Shown here piece after piece: positions 1 to 7,495 of a DNA stretch of 64,000 bases. Location of the stretch: positions 310,001-374,000 of the forward strand of contig NZ_QZXA01000001.1 of NCBI RefSeq assembly GCF_003601985.1, in the 5' to 3' direction. The stretch comes from Mesorhizobium jarvisii (lineage in GTDB: Bacteria; Pseudomonadota; Alphaproteobacteria; Rhizobiales; Rhizobiaceae). The first letter of the stretch is position 1, and each line of letters opens with the position of its first letter. Below the pieces are notes generated by a model. That model did no database searches. It saw nothing but the letters and a program-made list of their open reading frames with translations, and had not been told where the DNA came from. Position numbers and translations under genes: made by a program.

Positions 1-525
1 CGCAAGGTCGAAACCATCAGTCACACTGTGTGCGCCGACCAGATTCCGGACAGCACCGTGCTTGCCATCTACGAATACGAGCCGCTCGTGCATTTCCTGG
101 CGGCGACGATGGGCAAGGAAAAACTGCATGTCATGCAGGATCCGCTGGCCCGCACCAATGTCATGGCCTATCGCGCCGGCGAGGCGCTGAACTGGCATTT
201 CGACCGCTCGGAATTCACCACGACGCTGCTTTTGCAGCAATCGCAACGTGGCGGCGACCTCGAATACCGCACCGATCTCAGATCGGATGACGACCCGAAT
301 TATGAGGGCGTCGCCAGGCTGCTCGAAGGCCGTGATCCCGACGCCAAGATCCTGCGCATGAAGCCGGGTACGCTCAATGTGTTCCGCGGCAAGAACACCG
401 CGCACCGCGTCACCACGGTCGAAGGCGAGCGCGAACGCATGATCGCGGTGTTCTCCTACTACGAGAAACCAGGCGTGATGTTCAGCGCCGAGGAGCGGGT
501 CGGCTTCTACGGCCGCGCGGCCTGA
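1..525 (+). CDS. Fe(II)/2-oxoglutarate-dependent oxygenase, 5' end outside window
   Basis: The reading frame is open from the first base, so the gene starts upstream and 174 C-terminal residues are visible. The visible part looks like the C-terminal jelly-roll of the non-haem iron, 2-oxoglutarate-dependent family that includes HalD/BesD-like proteins. A metal triad can be read as H66-F-D68 and H135 (visible numbering), with a likely 2-oxoglutarate-binding arginine near R146. The acidic residue at the HxD position is what hydroxylases have; the BesD-type halogenases carry glycine there. The substrate cannot be read from the sequence. It lies 120 bp ahead of the gntR gene on the same strand, but I see no proof of co-transcription. 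Confidence 0.75.
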   Translation, partial: RKVETISHTVCADQIPDSTVLAIYEYEPLVHFLAATMGKEKLHVMQDPLARTNVMAYRAGEALNWHFDRSEFTTTLLLQQSQRGGDLEYRTDLRSDDDPNYEGVARLLEGRDPDAKILRMKPGTLNVFRGKNTAHRVTTVEGERERMIAVFSYYEKPGVMFSAEERVGFYGRAA

Positions 526-592
526 GCCGCCCAAACCGCGTCCGTATCGGAAATGCCGGGCGACGATGAAAAATCCGAAATGCCATCTTGTT

Positions 593-608
593 AGATTGTC
601 GACAATCT
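593..608. promoter_or_regulatory. 16-bp perfect palindrome, candidate GntR/FCD operator
   Basis: The sequence AGATTGTC-GACAATCT is a perfect palindrome 37 bp upstream of the gntR start codon at 646. Its core TTGTCGACAA has the T-G-T...A-C-A form typical of operators of FadR/FCD-type GntR proteins. Autoregulation by the adjacent regulator is the simplest reading and is inferred. Confidence 0.6.
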
Positions 609-645
609 GATTGTCTTGCCCACTGTACTCGCTGGAGTGGGCCGG

Positions 646-1338
646 ATGGTGACGACGGATTTCAGCCCGATTGCCGATACGACGCGTCGCGCCGAAATCG
701 TCGCGCTCCTGCGGCGCGCCATCCTGACCGGGCAACTGCAACCTGGCCAGAAGCTCAACGAGCTCAGAATCTCCGAACAGATGCGGGTCAGCCGCGCGCC
801 ATTGCGCGAGGCGATGCGCGAGTTGGTGCAGGAAGGCATCCTGACCAGCATTCCATATGCTGGCACCTTCGTCATCGACGTCACCGCCAAGGACATCGAC
901 GATGCCTATTCGCTCAACCAGGTGCTGGATGAGTTCGCCATCGAACGAACATGGCCCCAGCGCGACCAGCGTTTCTTCGATGAACTTGACCGGCGCCACG
1001 AAGCGGTGAAGCAGGCGACACGCAACCTCGACACCACAAGGCAGATCGAAACCGCGCTGCAACTGCACGGACTGATCTATGAATGGGCCGACAATTCAGT
1101 GCTTCTGGAAACCTGGCAACGACTGACCAGCCGGCTTCAGATGTATTTCGCGCTGCACCAGCATGCGCGCAACGAGCCGGTGCCGGCCGAAGACGTCCAT
1201 GAGATCTACGTGCAACTGATGAAGGGCGCCGATATGCGCGCTGCCCAGCGTCATGCACGCGAACATATCAATCTCGACTTCGAGCAGTTGCTCTCCTATG
1301 CGCGCAGCCTCGAACAGCGTCCGTCAAAGGGCGCCTGA
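646..1338 (+). CDS. GntR family transcriptional regulator, FCD domain
   Basis: A 230-residue DNA-binding regulator. An N-terminal winged helix (about residues 10-80, with the motif RVSRAPLREAMRELVQEGIL) is followed by an all-helical FCD ligand domain (about 90-220). A frame extends upstream to a TTG at 616, but ATG 646 has a GGAG 10 nt upstream, so 646 is chosen. The FCD domain usually senses small organic acids. It sits directly upstream of two enolase-superfamily genes and a five-domain ABC importer on the same strand, so it probably controls that cluster and itself through the palindrome at 593-608. The ligand is unknown. Confidence 0.88.
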   Translation: MVTTDFSPIADTTRRAEIVALLRRAILTGQLQPGQKLNELRISEQMRVSRAPLREAMRELVQEGILTSIPYAGTFVIDVTAKDIDDAYSLNQVLDEFAIERTWPQRDQRFFDELDRRHEAVKQATRNLDTTRQIETALQLHGLIYEWADNSVLLETWQRLTSRLQMYFALHQHARNEPVPAEDVHEIYVQLMKGADMRAAQRHAREHINLDFEQLLSYARSLEQRPSKGA

Positions 1339-1375
1339 CCAATTCCCAGACATCGCAGCCAGCGGACAGACAGAA

Positions 1376-2479
1376 GTGCAGATCAAATCCATCAAAGCCT
1401 ACCATGTCGTGCAGCCCTTCGTGGACGGCCCCTACCGCATGTCCAAGGGGCGCCAGGCCGACGCCTTTGACGCGGTGATCGTCGCCATCACCGCCGACAG
1501 CGGCCTGACCGGCTGGGGTGAAATGGCGCCGCTCGGCAATTTCTACTCGGCCGCGTTTCCAGCAGGAACACGCGCGGGCGTGCCGGAAATCGCGCCGCAT
1601 CTCATCGGCCACGATCCGCGCGGCCTCGCCAGCATCGGCCGGCTTATGGACACGGTGTTCAAGGGCCATCCCTACATCAAGTCGGCGCTCGACATGGCCT
1701 GCTGGGATCTCGCCGCGCGCGCCGCCGACGTGCCGCTGGTGACCATGCTCGGCGGCCGCGAGAGCGACATGGCGGAGACCTACCGGGTCGTCACCCACGG
1801 CACGCTCGATCAGATGGCGGCACTGGCAAAAAGGATCATCGCGGAGGGCTGTCGGCGTTTGCAGGTCAAGGTCGGCGGCAATGTGCACGACGACATCGAG
1901 CGGGTGACGACGGTCGCCTCGGCCGTGCCGAAAGGTACGGTGATTTTCTGCGACGCCAATGCCGGCTGGACACCCTATCAGGCACGGCAGTTCGCCGATG
2001 CCACGCGCGGCATCGACTACACGTTCGAGCAGCCCTGCACGACGATCGAGGAGAACATGTCGGTGCGCCGCATGCTCGACAAGCCGATGGTGCTCGACGA
2101 ATCCGTCACCTCGCTGGAAGCGATGCTGGAGATTCACCGCCTGGGCGCGGCCGACGGGTTGACGCTGAAGATCTCGCGGTTGGGCGGTGTGACCAAGACC
2201 CGGCAGATTCGCGACGTTGCCGTCGACCTCGGCTTCATGATCACTGTCGAAGACACAGGCGGCGCCGAGATCGACACGGCAGCGATGGCGCATCTGTCGC
2301 TGTCGACGCCGGAGGAGCGCCGGCTGCATGCCATTGCCTTCCATCAATGGGTGACGGTGCGCACGGCCTTCAACGCCCCGCCGGTCACCGGCAGCCATAT
2401 GGGCGTTCCAGACGGACCCGGCCTCGGCATCGACGTGGACCCGAGCCTGCTCGGCAAGCCTTTCTTCGAGATCGGCTGA
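1376..2479 (+). CDS. Mandelate racemase/muconate lactonizing enzyme family protein (cis-3-hydroxyproline dehydratase-like)
   Basis: A 367-residue enolase-superfamily enzyme from GTG 1376; upstream in-frame codons would overlap gntR, so this start is preferred although its RBS is weak. The capping domain (about 1-130) precedes a TIM barrel with metal ligands D193 (CDANAGW), E218 (FEQPC) and D241 (LDESV). Catalytic bases are K165 (QVKVGG) and K265 (LKISRLGG). The first lysine of the usual KxK pair is glutamine. The motif set resembles the branch that contains cis-3-hydroxy-L-proline dehydratase and proline-betaine epimerases, so a substrate with an alpha proton next to a carboxylate is expected. 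It is separated by 1 nt from the next enolase-family gene. The exact substrate is unknown. Confidence 0.82.
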   Translation: MQIKSIKAYHVVQPFVDGPYRMSKGRQADAFDAVIVAITADSGLTGWGEMAPLGNFYSAAFPAGTRAGVPEIAPHLIGHDPRGLASIGRLMDTVFKGHPYIKSALDMACWDLAARAADVPLVTMLGGRESDMAETYRVVTHGTLDQMAALAKRIIAEGCRRLQVKVGGNVHDDIERVTTVASAVPKGTVIFCDANAGWTPYQARQFADATRGIDYTFEQPCTTIEENMSVRRMLDKPMVLDESVTSLEAMLEIHRLGAADGLTLKISRLGGVTKTRQIRDVAVDLGFMITVEDTGGAEIDTAAMAHLSLSTPEERRLHAIAFHQWVTVRTAFNAPPVTGSHMGVPDGPGLGIDVDPSLLGKPFFEIG

Positions 2480-2480
2480 G

Positions 2481-3665
2481 ATGAAAATCCGCGGTATCAC
2501 GGCAACGCCGATCAATCTTCGTCTCGAAGCGCCCTATGGCTGGGTGTTCGGCGAGCTCGACGGGTTTTCGCAGACCATTGTCGAGGTCGAGACCGAGGAA
2601 GGGCTGATCGGCCTCGGCGAGGCGCCGACGCCAGCGGCGGCCGCGATCATCAACGATGTTCTGGCCGCGCGCCTGGTGGGCCGCGATGCCTTCGACATCG
2701 CCGGCGCCGAGCATGTCTGCCTGCCCTACTGGACCGGCGTGCAGTCGATCAACGACCGCACCCGCATCATGGCCTTCGGCGCAATCGAGATGGCGCTGTG
2801 GGACCTGCGCGGCAAGGCGTGGAAGCAGCCGCTCTATCAGCTGCTCGGCGGCGCCGTGCGCAAGGATATCCCGTTCACCGACTATTTTTCGCTGCGCGGC
2901 GATGGACCCAAGGTGAAGGGCGAGACGACGCCGGAAGAAGTCGCCGACTATTGCGTCGAGCTGCACGAGACGCATGGCACGACCTTCTTCGAAGGCAAAT
3001 TCTCGACCGAAGACCCGAAAGTCTCGCTCAGAATGGTCGAGCTGATCCGTGAAAAACTCGGCGACGAGGCGATGATCCGCATCGATTCCAACCAGGCCTA
3101 TTCGCTGGCGACGGCGCGGCGGCTGGCGCGGCCGCTGGAAGAGCTCGGCGTGCGCAACTGGGAGGATCCGGTGGCGACGATCGAGGAGATGCGCCAGTTG
3201 CGGCAGCATTGCTCGATCCCGTTCTCGACCCACAACATCGACATTGCGCGCGCCATGGACCTCAAGGTTCCCGATGCCTTCGTCGGCAATCCGACGGCGC
3301 ATGGCGGCATCGGCCGCCTCACGCGTTTCGTCGGCGCCTGCGAGCACGCCGGCGTCGATTTCTGGTGCTACAGCGGCGACAGTGGCATCGGCAGCGCGGC
3401 CTATCTGCATCTTTGCGCGGCGCTTGGCTGGATCCGGGAGCCGAACCAGTCGCTGTTTCGCATGCAGCCCATGGACATTACCGAGGAAGGGCCGTTTTCG
3501 CCGAGGAACAATGTCGTGCGCGTCCCGGAAGTCCCCGGTCTCGGCGTCACCTTATCGCGGAAAAACCTCACGGCCTGCCATCGCGATTTCGTCGAGAACG
3601 GCCCGTGCAACAAATATCATGACCCGGCGAAGCCCGGAACATATCGCCGCCTGCCGCTGAACTAG
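2481..3665 (+). CDS. Enolase-superfamily dehydratase/racemase
   Basis: A 394-residue member of the mandelate racemase/MLE superfamily that differs clearly from its upstream neighbour. The N-terminal cap (about 1-125) has SPxW-like segments. The barrel shows K173 (FEGKFS), metal ligands D202 and N204 (RIDSNQ), E228 (NWEDP), a THN segment at 250-252 and H274 (TAHGG). The asparagine/histidine pattern is closer to acid-sugar dehydratases such as the glucarate group than to the muconate cycloisomerase group. The start ATG is 2 nt after the previous stop, so the two enzymes are translationally coupled and may act in succession on an imported acid. The substrate is not identified. Confidence 0.8.
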   Translation: MKIRGITATPINLRLEAPYGWVFGELDGFSQTIVEVETEEGLIGLGEAPTPAAAAIINDVLAARLVGRDAFDIAGAEHVCLPYWTGVQSINDRTRIMAFGAIEMALWDLRGKAWKQPLYQLLGGAVRKDIPFTDYFSLRGDGPKVKGETTPEEVADYCVELHETHGTTFFEGKFSTEDPKVSLRMVELIREKLGDEAMIRIDSNQAYSLATARRLARPLEELGVRNWEDPVATIEEMRQLRQHCSIPFSTHNIDIARAMDLKVPDAFVGNPTAHGGIGRLTRFVGACEHAGVDFWCYSGDSGIGSAAYLHLCAALGWIREPNQSLFRMQPMDITEEGPFSPRNNVVRVPEVPGLGVTLSRKNLTACHRDFVENGPCNKYHDPAKPGTYRRLPLN

Positions 3666-3819
3666 GAGACCGAGAAGGAAAGGAGACTAGCCAACACAAG
3701 GGTCCGCCGTAGCAATCTGGATCGCCACGACAGGGCCTGACGGGTGAAAGCATGGCCTCAAGAAAATCTGAACCCTGCGCCGCCAGGATCGGATGGACCA
3801 GGAAAGACAGCATGCTACA

Positions 3820-3853
3820 GTCCCGGTCGACCGACTTCGTTGATGACCGGGAC
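3820..3853 (+). repeat. Inverted repeat (stem-loop) in enolase-to-importer gap
   Basis: GTCCCGGTC (3820-3828) and GACCGGGAC (3845-3853) form a perfect 9-bp stem with a 16-nt loop. It lies in the 265-bp gap between the second enolase gene and the binding-protein gene. It may be an mRNA-processing or attenuation hairpin. No U-run follows, so it is not an obvious intrinsic terminator. I see no other feature in this gap. Confidence 0.5.
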
Positions 3854-3930
3854 AAGGAGAACTCCACGGAATTTCGTCAACTGGAAGTGCATTCTTCAGC
3901 CATAAGAAACAAGGGGAAAGGGTTAAACCC

Positions 3931-5595
3931 ATGAGCAAGAACTACCGCATTCTCGACCTGATCCGTCGCAATCGCTCGCCGCTCGAAAACCATCTCATCG
4001 ACGGTCTCGTCGACGGCCGTGTCAGCCGCCGCGACTTCATTCGCCACGGCAGTCTGCTCGGCCTGTCGCTGCCGCTTCTGGGCGGCATCACCACCGCTGC
4101 CGGCCTTAGTGGCATGCCGTCGCTCGCCCGCGCCCAGGGCGCGCCCGGCGCGACCATCCGTGTCGGCAGCAGCGTGCCGGCGGCAACCATCGACCCGGTC
4201 ACCATCGCCGATGCCGGCGGCCTGCTGATCATGCAGCAGGTTGCCGAATTCCTCTGCGTCGACGGCCCCGACCTGGTGCTCAAGCCGGCACTGGCCGAAA
4301 GCTGGAAGCCTAACGACAACGGCACGGTGTGGACCTTCAAGCTGCGCAAGGGCGTCAAATTCCACTCAGGCGGCGAGATGAAGGCCGACGACGTCGTAGC
4401 CAGCATCGACCGCCTCGCCGACCCGGCAAACTCGTCCAACGCGTTGTCGGTGTTCACCGGCATTCTGCAGAAGGGCGCCACCAAGAAGGTCGACGACTAC
4501 ACGGTGGAATTCCATCTCGACGCCCCGAACGGCAACTTCCCCTACATGGTGTCGTCCGACAACTACAACGCCGTCATCATCCCGGCGAGCTACAAGGGCG
4601 ACTACGAGAAAAGCTTCGACGGCACCGGGCCGTTCAAGATCGAAAAATACACGGCCAAGGTCGGCGCCTCCTTCGTCCGCAACGAGGACTATTGGGGCGA
4701 AAAGGCTCTGCCGGAGCGCACCGAGTTCACCTTCTTCGCCGACATGCAGCCGCAGATCCTGGCGCTGCAGGGCGGACAGATCGACATCATCAACCAGATG
4801 CCGGTGCTCGCGGGCGTCGCCCTGCTCAATGATCCGAGCGTCGACATCATCAGCCTGAAGTCGGTCGCGCACCAGCAACTGCATCTGCGCTGCGATTCCG
4901 ATCCGTTCAAGGACCCGCGCGTGCGCCGCGCCATCGCGCTCAGCCTCGATCGCGACAAGCTGGTCGCCGGCCTGATGAAGGGCCGCGCTTCGGCCGGCAA
5001 TGACAGCCCGTTCGCGCCTGCCTATCCTTCGACCGATACCAGCGTGCCGCAGCGCAAGCAGGACATCGCGCAGGCCAAGCAGTTGATGGAAGCGGCCGGC
5101 GCCGGCAAGGGTTTCAAGGTGACCCTGACCACCGAGCGCTACCTGGAAATACCGGAATACGCCCAGCTCATCCAGAACTGGGTCAAGGAGATCGGCATCG
5201 AGCTCGAGCTCAACATCCTCGACCAGGGCGCGTATTACGGCGACGCCGTATTCGGCAAATCGAACTGGCTGGATTCGGTGATGGGCATCACCGACTACGG
5301 CCACCGCGGCGTGCCGAACGTGTACCTTGCAGCACCGCTGAAGAGCGACGGCACCTGGAACGCCGCGCACTTCAAGAACAAGGACTATGACACGCTGGCG
5401 ACCAGCTATATCGCCGCGCTCGATCTCGAGGCGCAAAAGGCGACGGCGGGCAAGATCCAGAACCTGCTGCTCGAGGAAACGCCCGTCATCTTCGGCTATT
5501 TCTACGACTATCTGACGGCGACGGCGAAGGGCGTGGCCGGCGTGCAGCCGACCGCCATGTCGCAGCTGTTCCTCGAAAAGGCATCGAAGGCCTAA
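3931..5595 (+). CDS. ABC transporter substrate-binding protein, family 5 (peptide/opine type)
   Basis: A 554-residue periplasmic solute-binding protein. The N-terminus holds a twin-arginine-like signal (SRRDFIRHGSLLGLSLPLL, residues 31-49) followed by a hydrophobic core and a likely cut after ARAQG. The mature part has the SBP_bac_5 signature, with an AESW motif and a KFHSG segment, and has the length typical of the Dpp/Opp/nickel group. It feeds the two permeases and the fused ATPase immediately downstream. The neighbouring enolase-family enzymes suggest the ligand is an acid or opine-like compound and not a peptide; this is inference from context. Confidence 0.9.
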   Translation: MSKNYRILDLIRRNRSPLENHLIDGLVDGRVSRRDFIRHGSLLGLSLPLLGGITTAAGLSGMPSLARAQGAPGATIRVGSSVPAATIDPVTIADAGGLLIMQQVAEFLCVDGPDLVLKPALAESWKPNDNGTVWTFKLRKGVKFHSGGEMKADDVVASIDRLADPANSSNALSVFTGILQKGATKKVDDYTVEFHLDAPNGNFPYMVSSDNYNAVIIPASYKGDYEKSFDGTGPFKIEKYTAKVGASFVRNEDYWGEKALPERTEFTFFADMQPQILALQGGQIDIINQMPVLAGVALLNDPSVDIISLKSVAHQQLHLRCDSDPFKDPRVRRAIALSLDRDKLVAGLMKGRASAGNDSPFAPAYPSTDTSVPQRKQDIAQAKQLMEAAGAGKGFKVTLTTERYLEIPEYAQLIQNWVKEIGIELELNILDQGAYYGDAVFGKSNWLDSVMGITDYGHRGVPNVYLAAPLKSDGTWNAAHFKNKDYDTLATSYIAALDLEAQKATAGKIQNLLLEETPVIFGYFYDYLTATAKGVAGVQPTAMSQLFLEKASKA

Positions 5596-5622
5596 AACGA
5601 AAGGGAAAGCCAATCCTCTAAC

Positions 5623-5648
5623 AGCCAGCTCCCGCGTGGGGGCTGGCT
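5623..5648 (+). repeat. Stem-loop after binding-protein gene
   Basis: AGCCAGCTCCC and GGGGGCTGGCT pair around a GCGT loop, with one G-U wobble. It sits 28 nt after the binding-protein stop and just before the permease RBS. Such hairpins often stabilise the upstream binding-protein mRNA, giving more binding protein than permease. That role is inferred. Confidence 0.55.
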
Positions 5649-5666
5649 CCACAAGGAGTCTTAGCC

Positions 5667-6620
5667 ATTCTCTCCTTCTTTGCACGGCGTGTGTCGCTGT
5701 CGCTGGTTACATTGTTCCTGCTCAGCATCATGGTGTTCCTGGGCGGCCAGGTGCTGCCCGGCAATGTCGGGCGCGCGATCCTGGGGCCGTTTGCCGACCA
5801 GCGCGCTGTCGACGCGCTCAATCACACGCTGGGCGTCGATCGGCCGCTGCTCACCCAATATGCGACCTGGATCTGGAATTTCATCCGCGGCGACATGGGC
5901 ACATCCTACATCTTCCGCTCGCCGGTGGCGCCGTTCGTCATCGATGCCTTGGGCAATTCGATGAAGCTGGCCGCGGTCGCCTTCGTGCTGGTGGTGCCGA
6001 TCGGCATCCTCGGCGGCGTCGTGGCCGCGCTCAACCTTAACCGCCCGCTCGACCGTATCATCAGCCTGGGCGGCCTGTCGGTGACGGTGTTGCCGGAATT
6101 CGTCACCGGCATCATCCTGATCCTGATCTTCGGCGTCTGGCTGCGCTGGCTGCCGATATCGGCGGCATGGCCGAAGAACGCCGGCTTCTTCACCCAGCTC
6201 TACTATCTGATCCTGCCGTCTCTGCCGCTGTTCCTGGTGCTGTTCGGCTATATCGCGCGCATGGCGCGCTCCGGCATGATCGAAGCGCTCGATTCCGACT
6301 ATACGCGAACGGCGGTGCTCAAGGGCCTGCCCTGGCGCACGGTGATCTGGCGCCATGTGGTGCGCAATGCGCTGCTGCCGACCATCACCGTCATCGCCAC
6401 CCAGACCGGCTATCTCATCGGCGGCCTGGTGGTGATCGAGACGCTGTTCCGCTACCAGGGCATCGGCTCGCTGATCTTCACCGCCGCGCGCGGCAAGGAT
6501 TTCCCGATGCTGGAATCCGGTATCCTCACCATCGGCATCGTCTATGCCGTGGCGACATTGATCGCCGACTTCCTCTATTCCGTACTCAATCCGCGTATTC
6601 GGCTGGGGTCAGACCAATGA
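5667..6620 (+). CDS. ABC transporter permease (DppB type), probable ATT start
   Basis: An integral membrane permease of the BPD_transp_1 family with six predicted helices and the EAA-type loop (about GMIEALDSDYTRTA). The first conventional start is GTG 5691, which has no RBS and would drop the positively charged N-terminal segment FFARR. An AAGGAG at 5653-5658 lies 8 nt before an in-frame ATT at 5667, giving an N-terminus of the form MLSFFARRVSL that is normal for DppB proteins. I therefore give 5667, but the start is not proven. It overlaps the next permease by 4 nt (ATGA). Confidence 0.8.
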   Translation: MLSFFARRVSLSLVTLFLLSIMVFLGGQVLPGNVGRAILGPFADQRAVDALNHTLGVDRPLLTQYATWIWNFIRGDMGTSYIFRSPVAPFVIDALGNSMKLAAVAFVLVVPIGILGGVVAALNLNRPLDRIISLGGLSVTVLPEFVTGIILILIFGVWLRWLPISAAWPKNAGFFTQLYYLILPSLPLFLVLFGYIARMARSGMIEALDSDYTRTAVLKGLPWRTVIWRHVVRNALLPTITVIATQTGYLIGGLVVIETLFRYQGIGSLIFTAARGKDFPMLESGILTIGIVYAVATLIADFLYSVLNPRIRLGSDQ

Positions 6621-7495
6621 GCGCCGTCCAGACCACCTCCCCTCCGCAAGACGATACGCGCCGGCGCAGCCCCATGGCGGAAGTCTTTTTCTCGCTCATG
6701 CGCTCGCGGACCTTCCTTGTCGGTCTCTTCATCGTGCTGTTCTGGGTCGCCTGCGCACTGTTCGGCGAGCACTTCGCACCCTACGACCCGCTTGCCGACG
6801 ACATCATCAATGCGTTGGCGCCGCCCTCGTCCGAACACTGGTTCGGTACCGACCAGATCGGCCGCGACGTCTTCTCGCGCGTCATCGTCGGCTCGCGCGA
6901 CATCCTCACCGTCGCCCCGCTGGCAACCTTGCTGGCGACGGTCGCCGGCACGGCACTCGGCCTGCTCACCGGCTATTTCCGCGGTATCGTCGACGATGTC
7001 GTCAGCCGCATCCTGGAAGCCTTCATGGCCATCCCCGTGGTCATTGTCGCGCTGCTCGCGATCGTCGCGCTCGGCACCTCCAAGGCCACCGTCATCGTCG
7101 TCATCGGCCTGAGCTTCGCGCCGATCATCGCCCGGACCGTGCGCTCGGCGGTGCTGGCCGAGCGCGAACTCGATTATGTCGCCGCCGCGCAGCTCAGGCA
7201 CGAGAGCGCCTTCCACACGATGTTCGTCGAGATCCTGCCCAACGTCATCCCGCCGATTCTGGTCGAGACCACCGTGCGGCTGGGCTACGCCATCTTCGCG
7301 GTCGCCACGCTCTCCTTCATGGGCTTCGGCATCCAGCCGCCCTCACCCGACTGGGGGCTGTCGATCTCCAGCAACTACGGCATGATCGGCGGCGGCTTCT
7401 GGTGGACAGTGCTGTTCGACGCGCTCGCCATCGCCTCGCTGGTGATCGGTGTCAACCTTGTGGCCGACGGCGTGCATGGAGCGCTCAATGACTAG
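6617..7495 (+). CDS. ABC transporter permease (DppC type)
   Basis: A 292-residue inner-membrane permease. An N-terminal cytoplasmic tail and first helix (about residues 30-50) precede the OppC-like segment LAPPSSEHWFGTDQIGRDVFSR, split here as its two halves around residue 75, and then a BPD_transp_1 domain with five helices and an EAA loop near residues 180-200. The start ATG 6617 overlaps the previous stop (ATGA). It pairs with the DppB-type permease to form the membrane channel. The last 8 nt overlap the ATPase gene. Confidence 0.9.
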   Translation: MSAVQTTSPPQDDTRRRSPMAEVFFSLMRSRTFLVGLFIVLFWVACALFGEHFAPYDPLADDIINALAPPSSEHWFGTDQIGRDVFSRVIVGSRDILTVAPLATLLATVAGTALGLLTGYFRGIVDDVVSRILEAFMAIPVVIVALLAIVALGTSKATVIVVIGLSFAPIIARTVRSAVLAERELDYVAAAQLRHESAFHTMFVEILPNVIPPILVETTVRLGYAIFAVATLSFMGFGIQPPSPDWGLSISSNYGMIGGGFWWTVLFDALAIASLVIGVNLVADGVHGALND

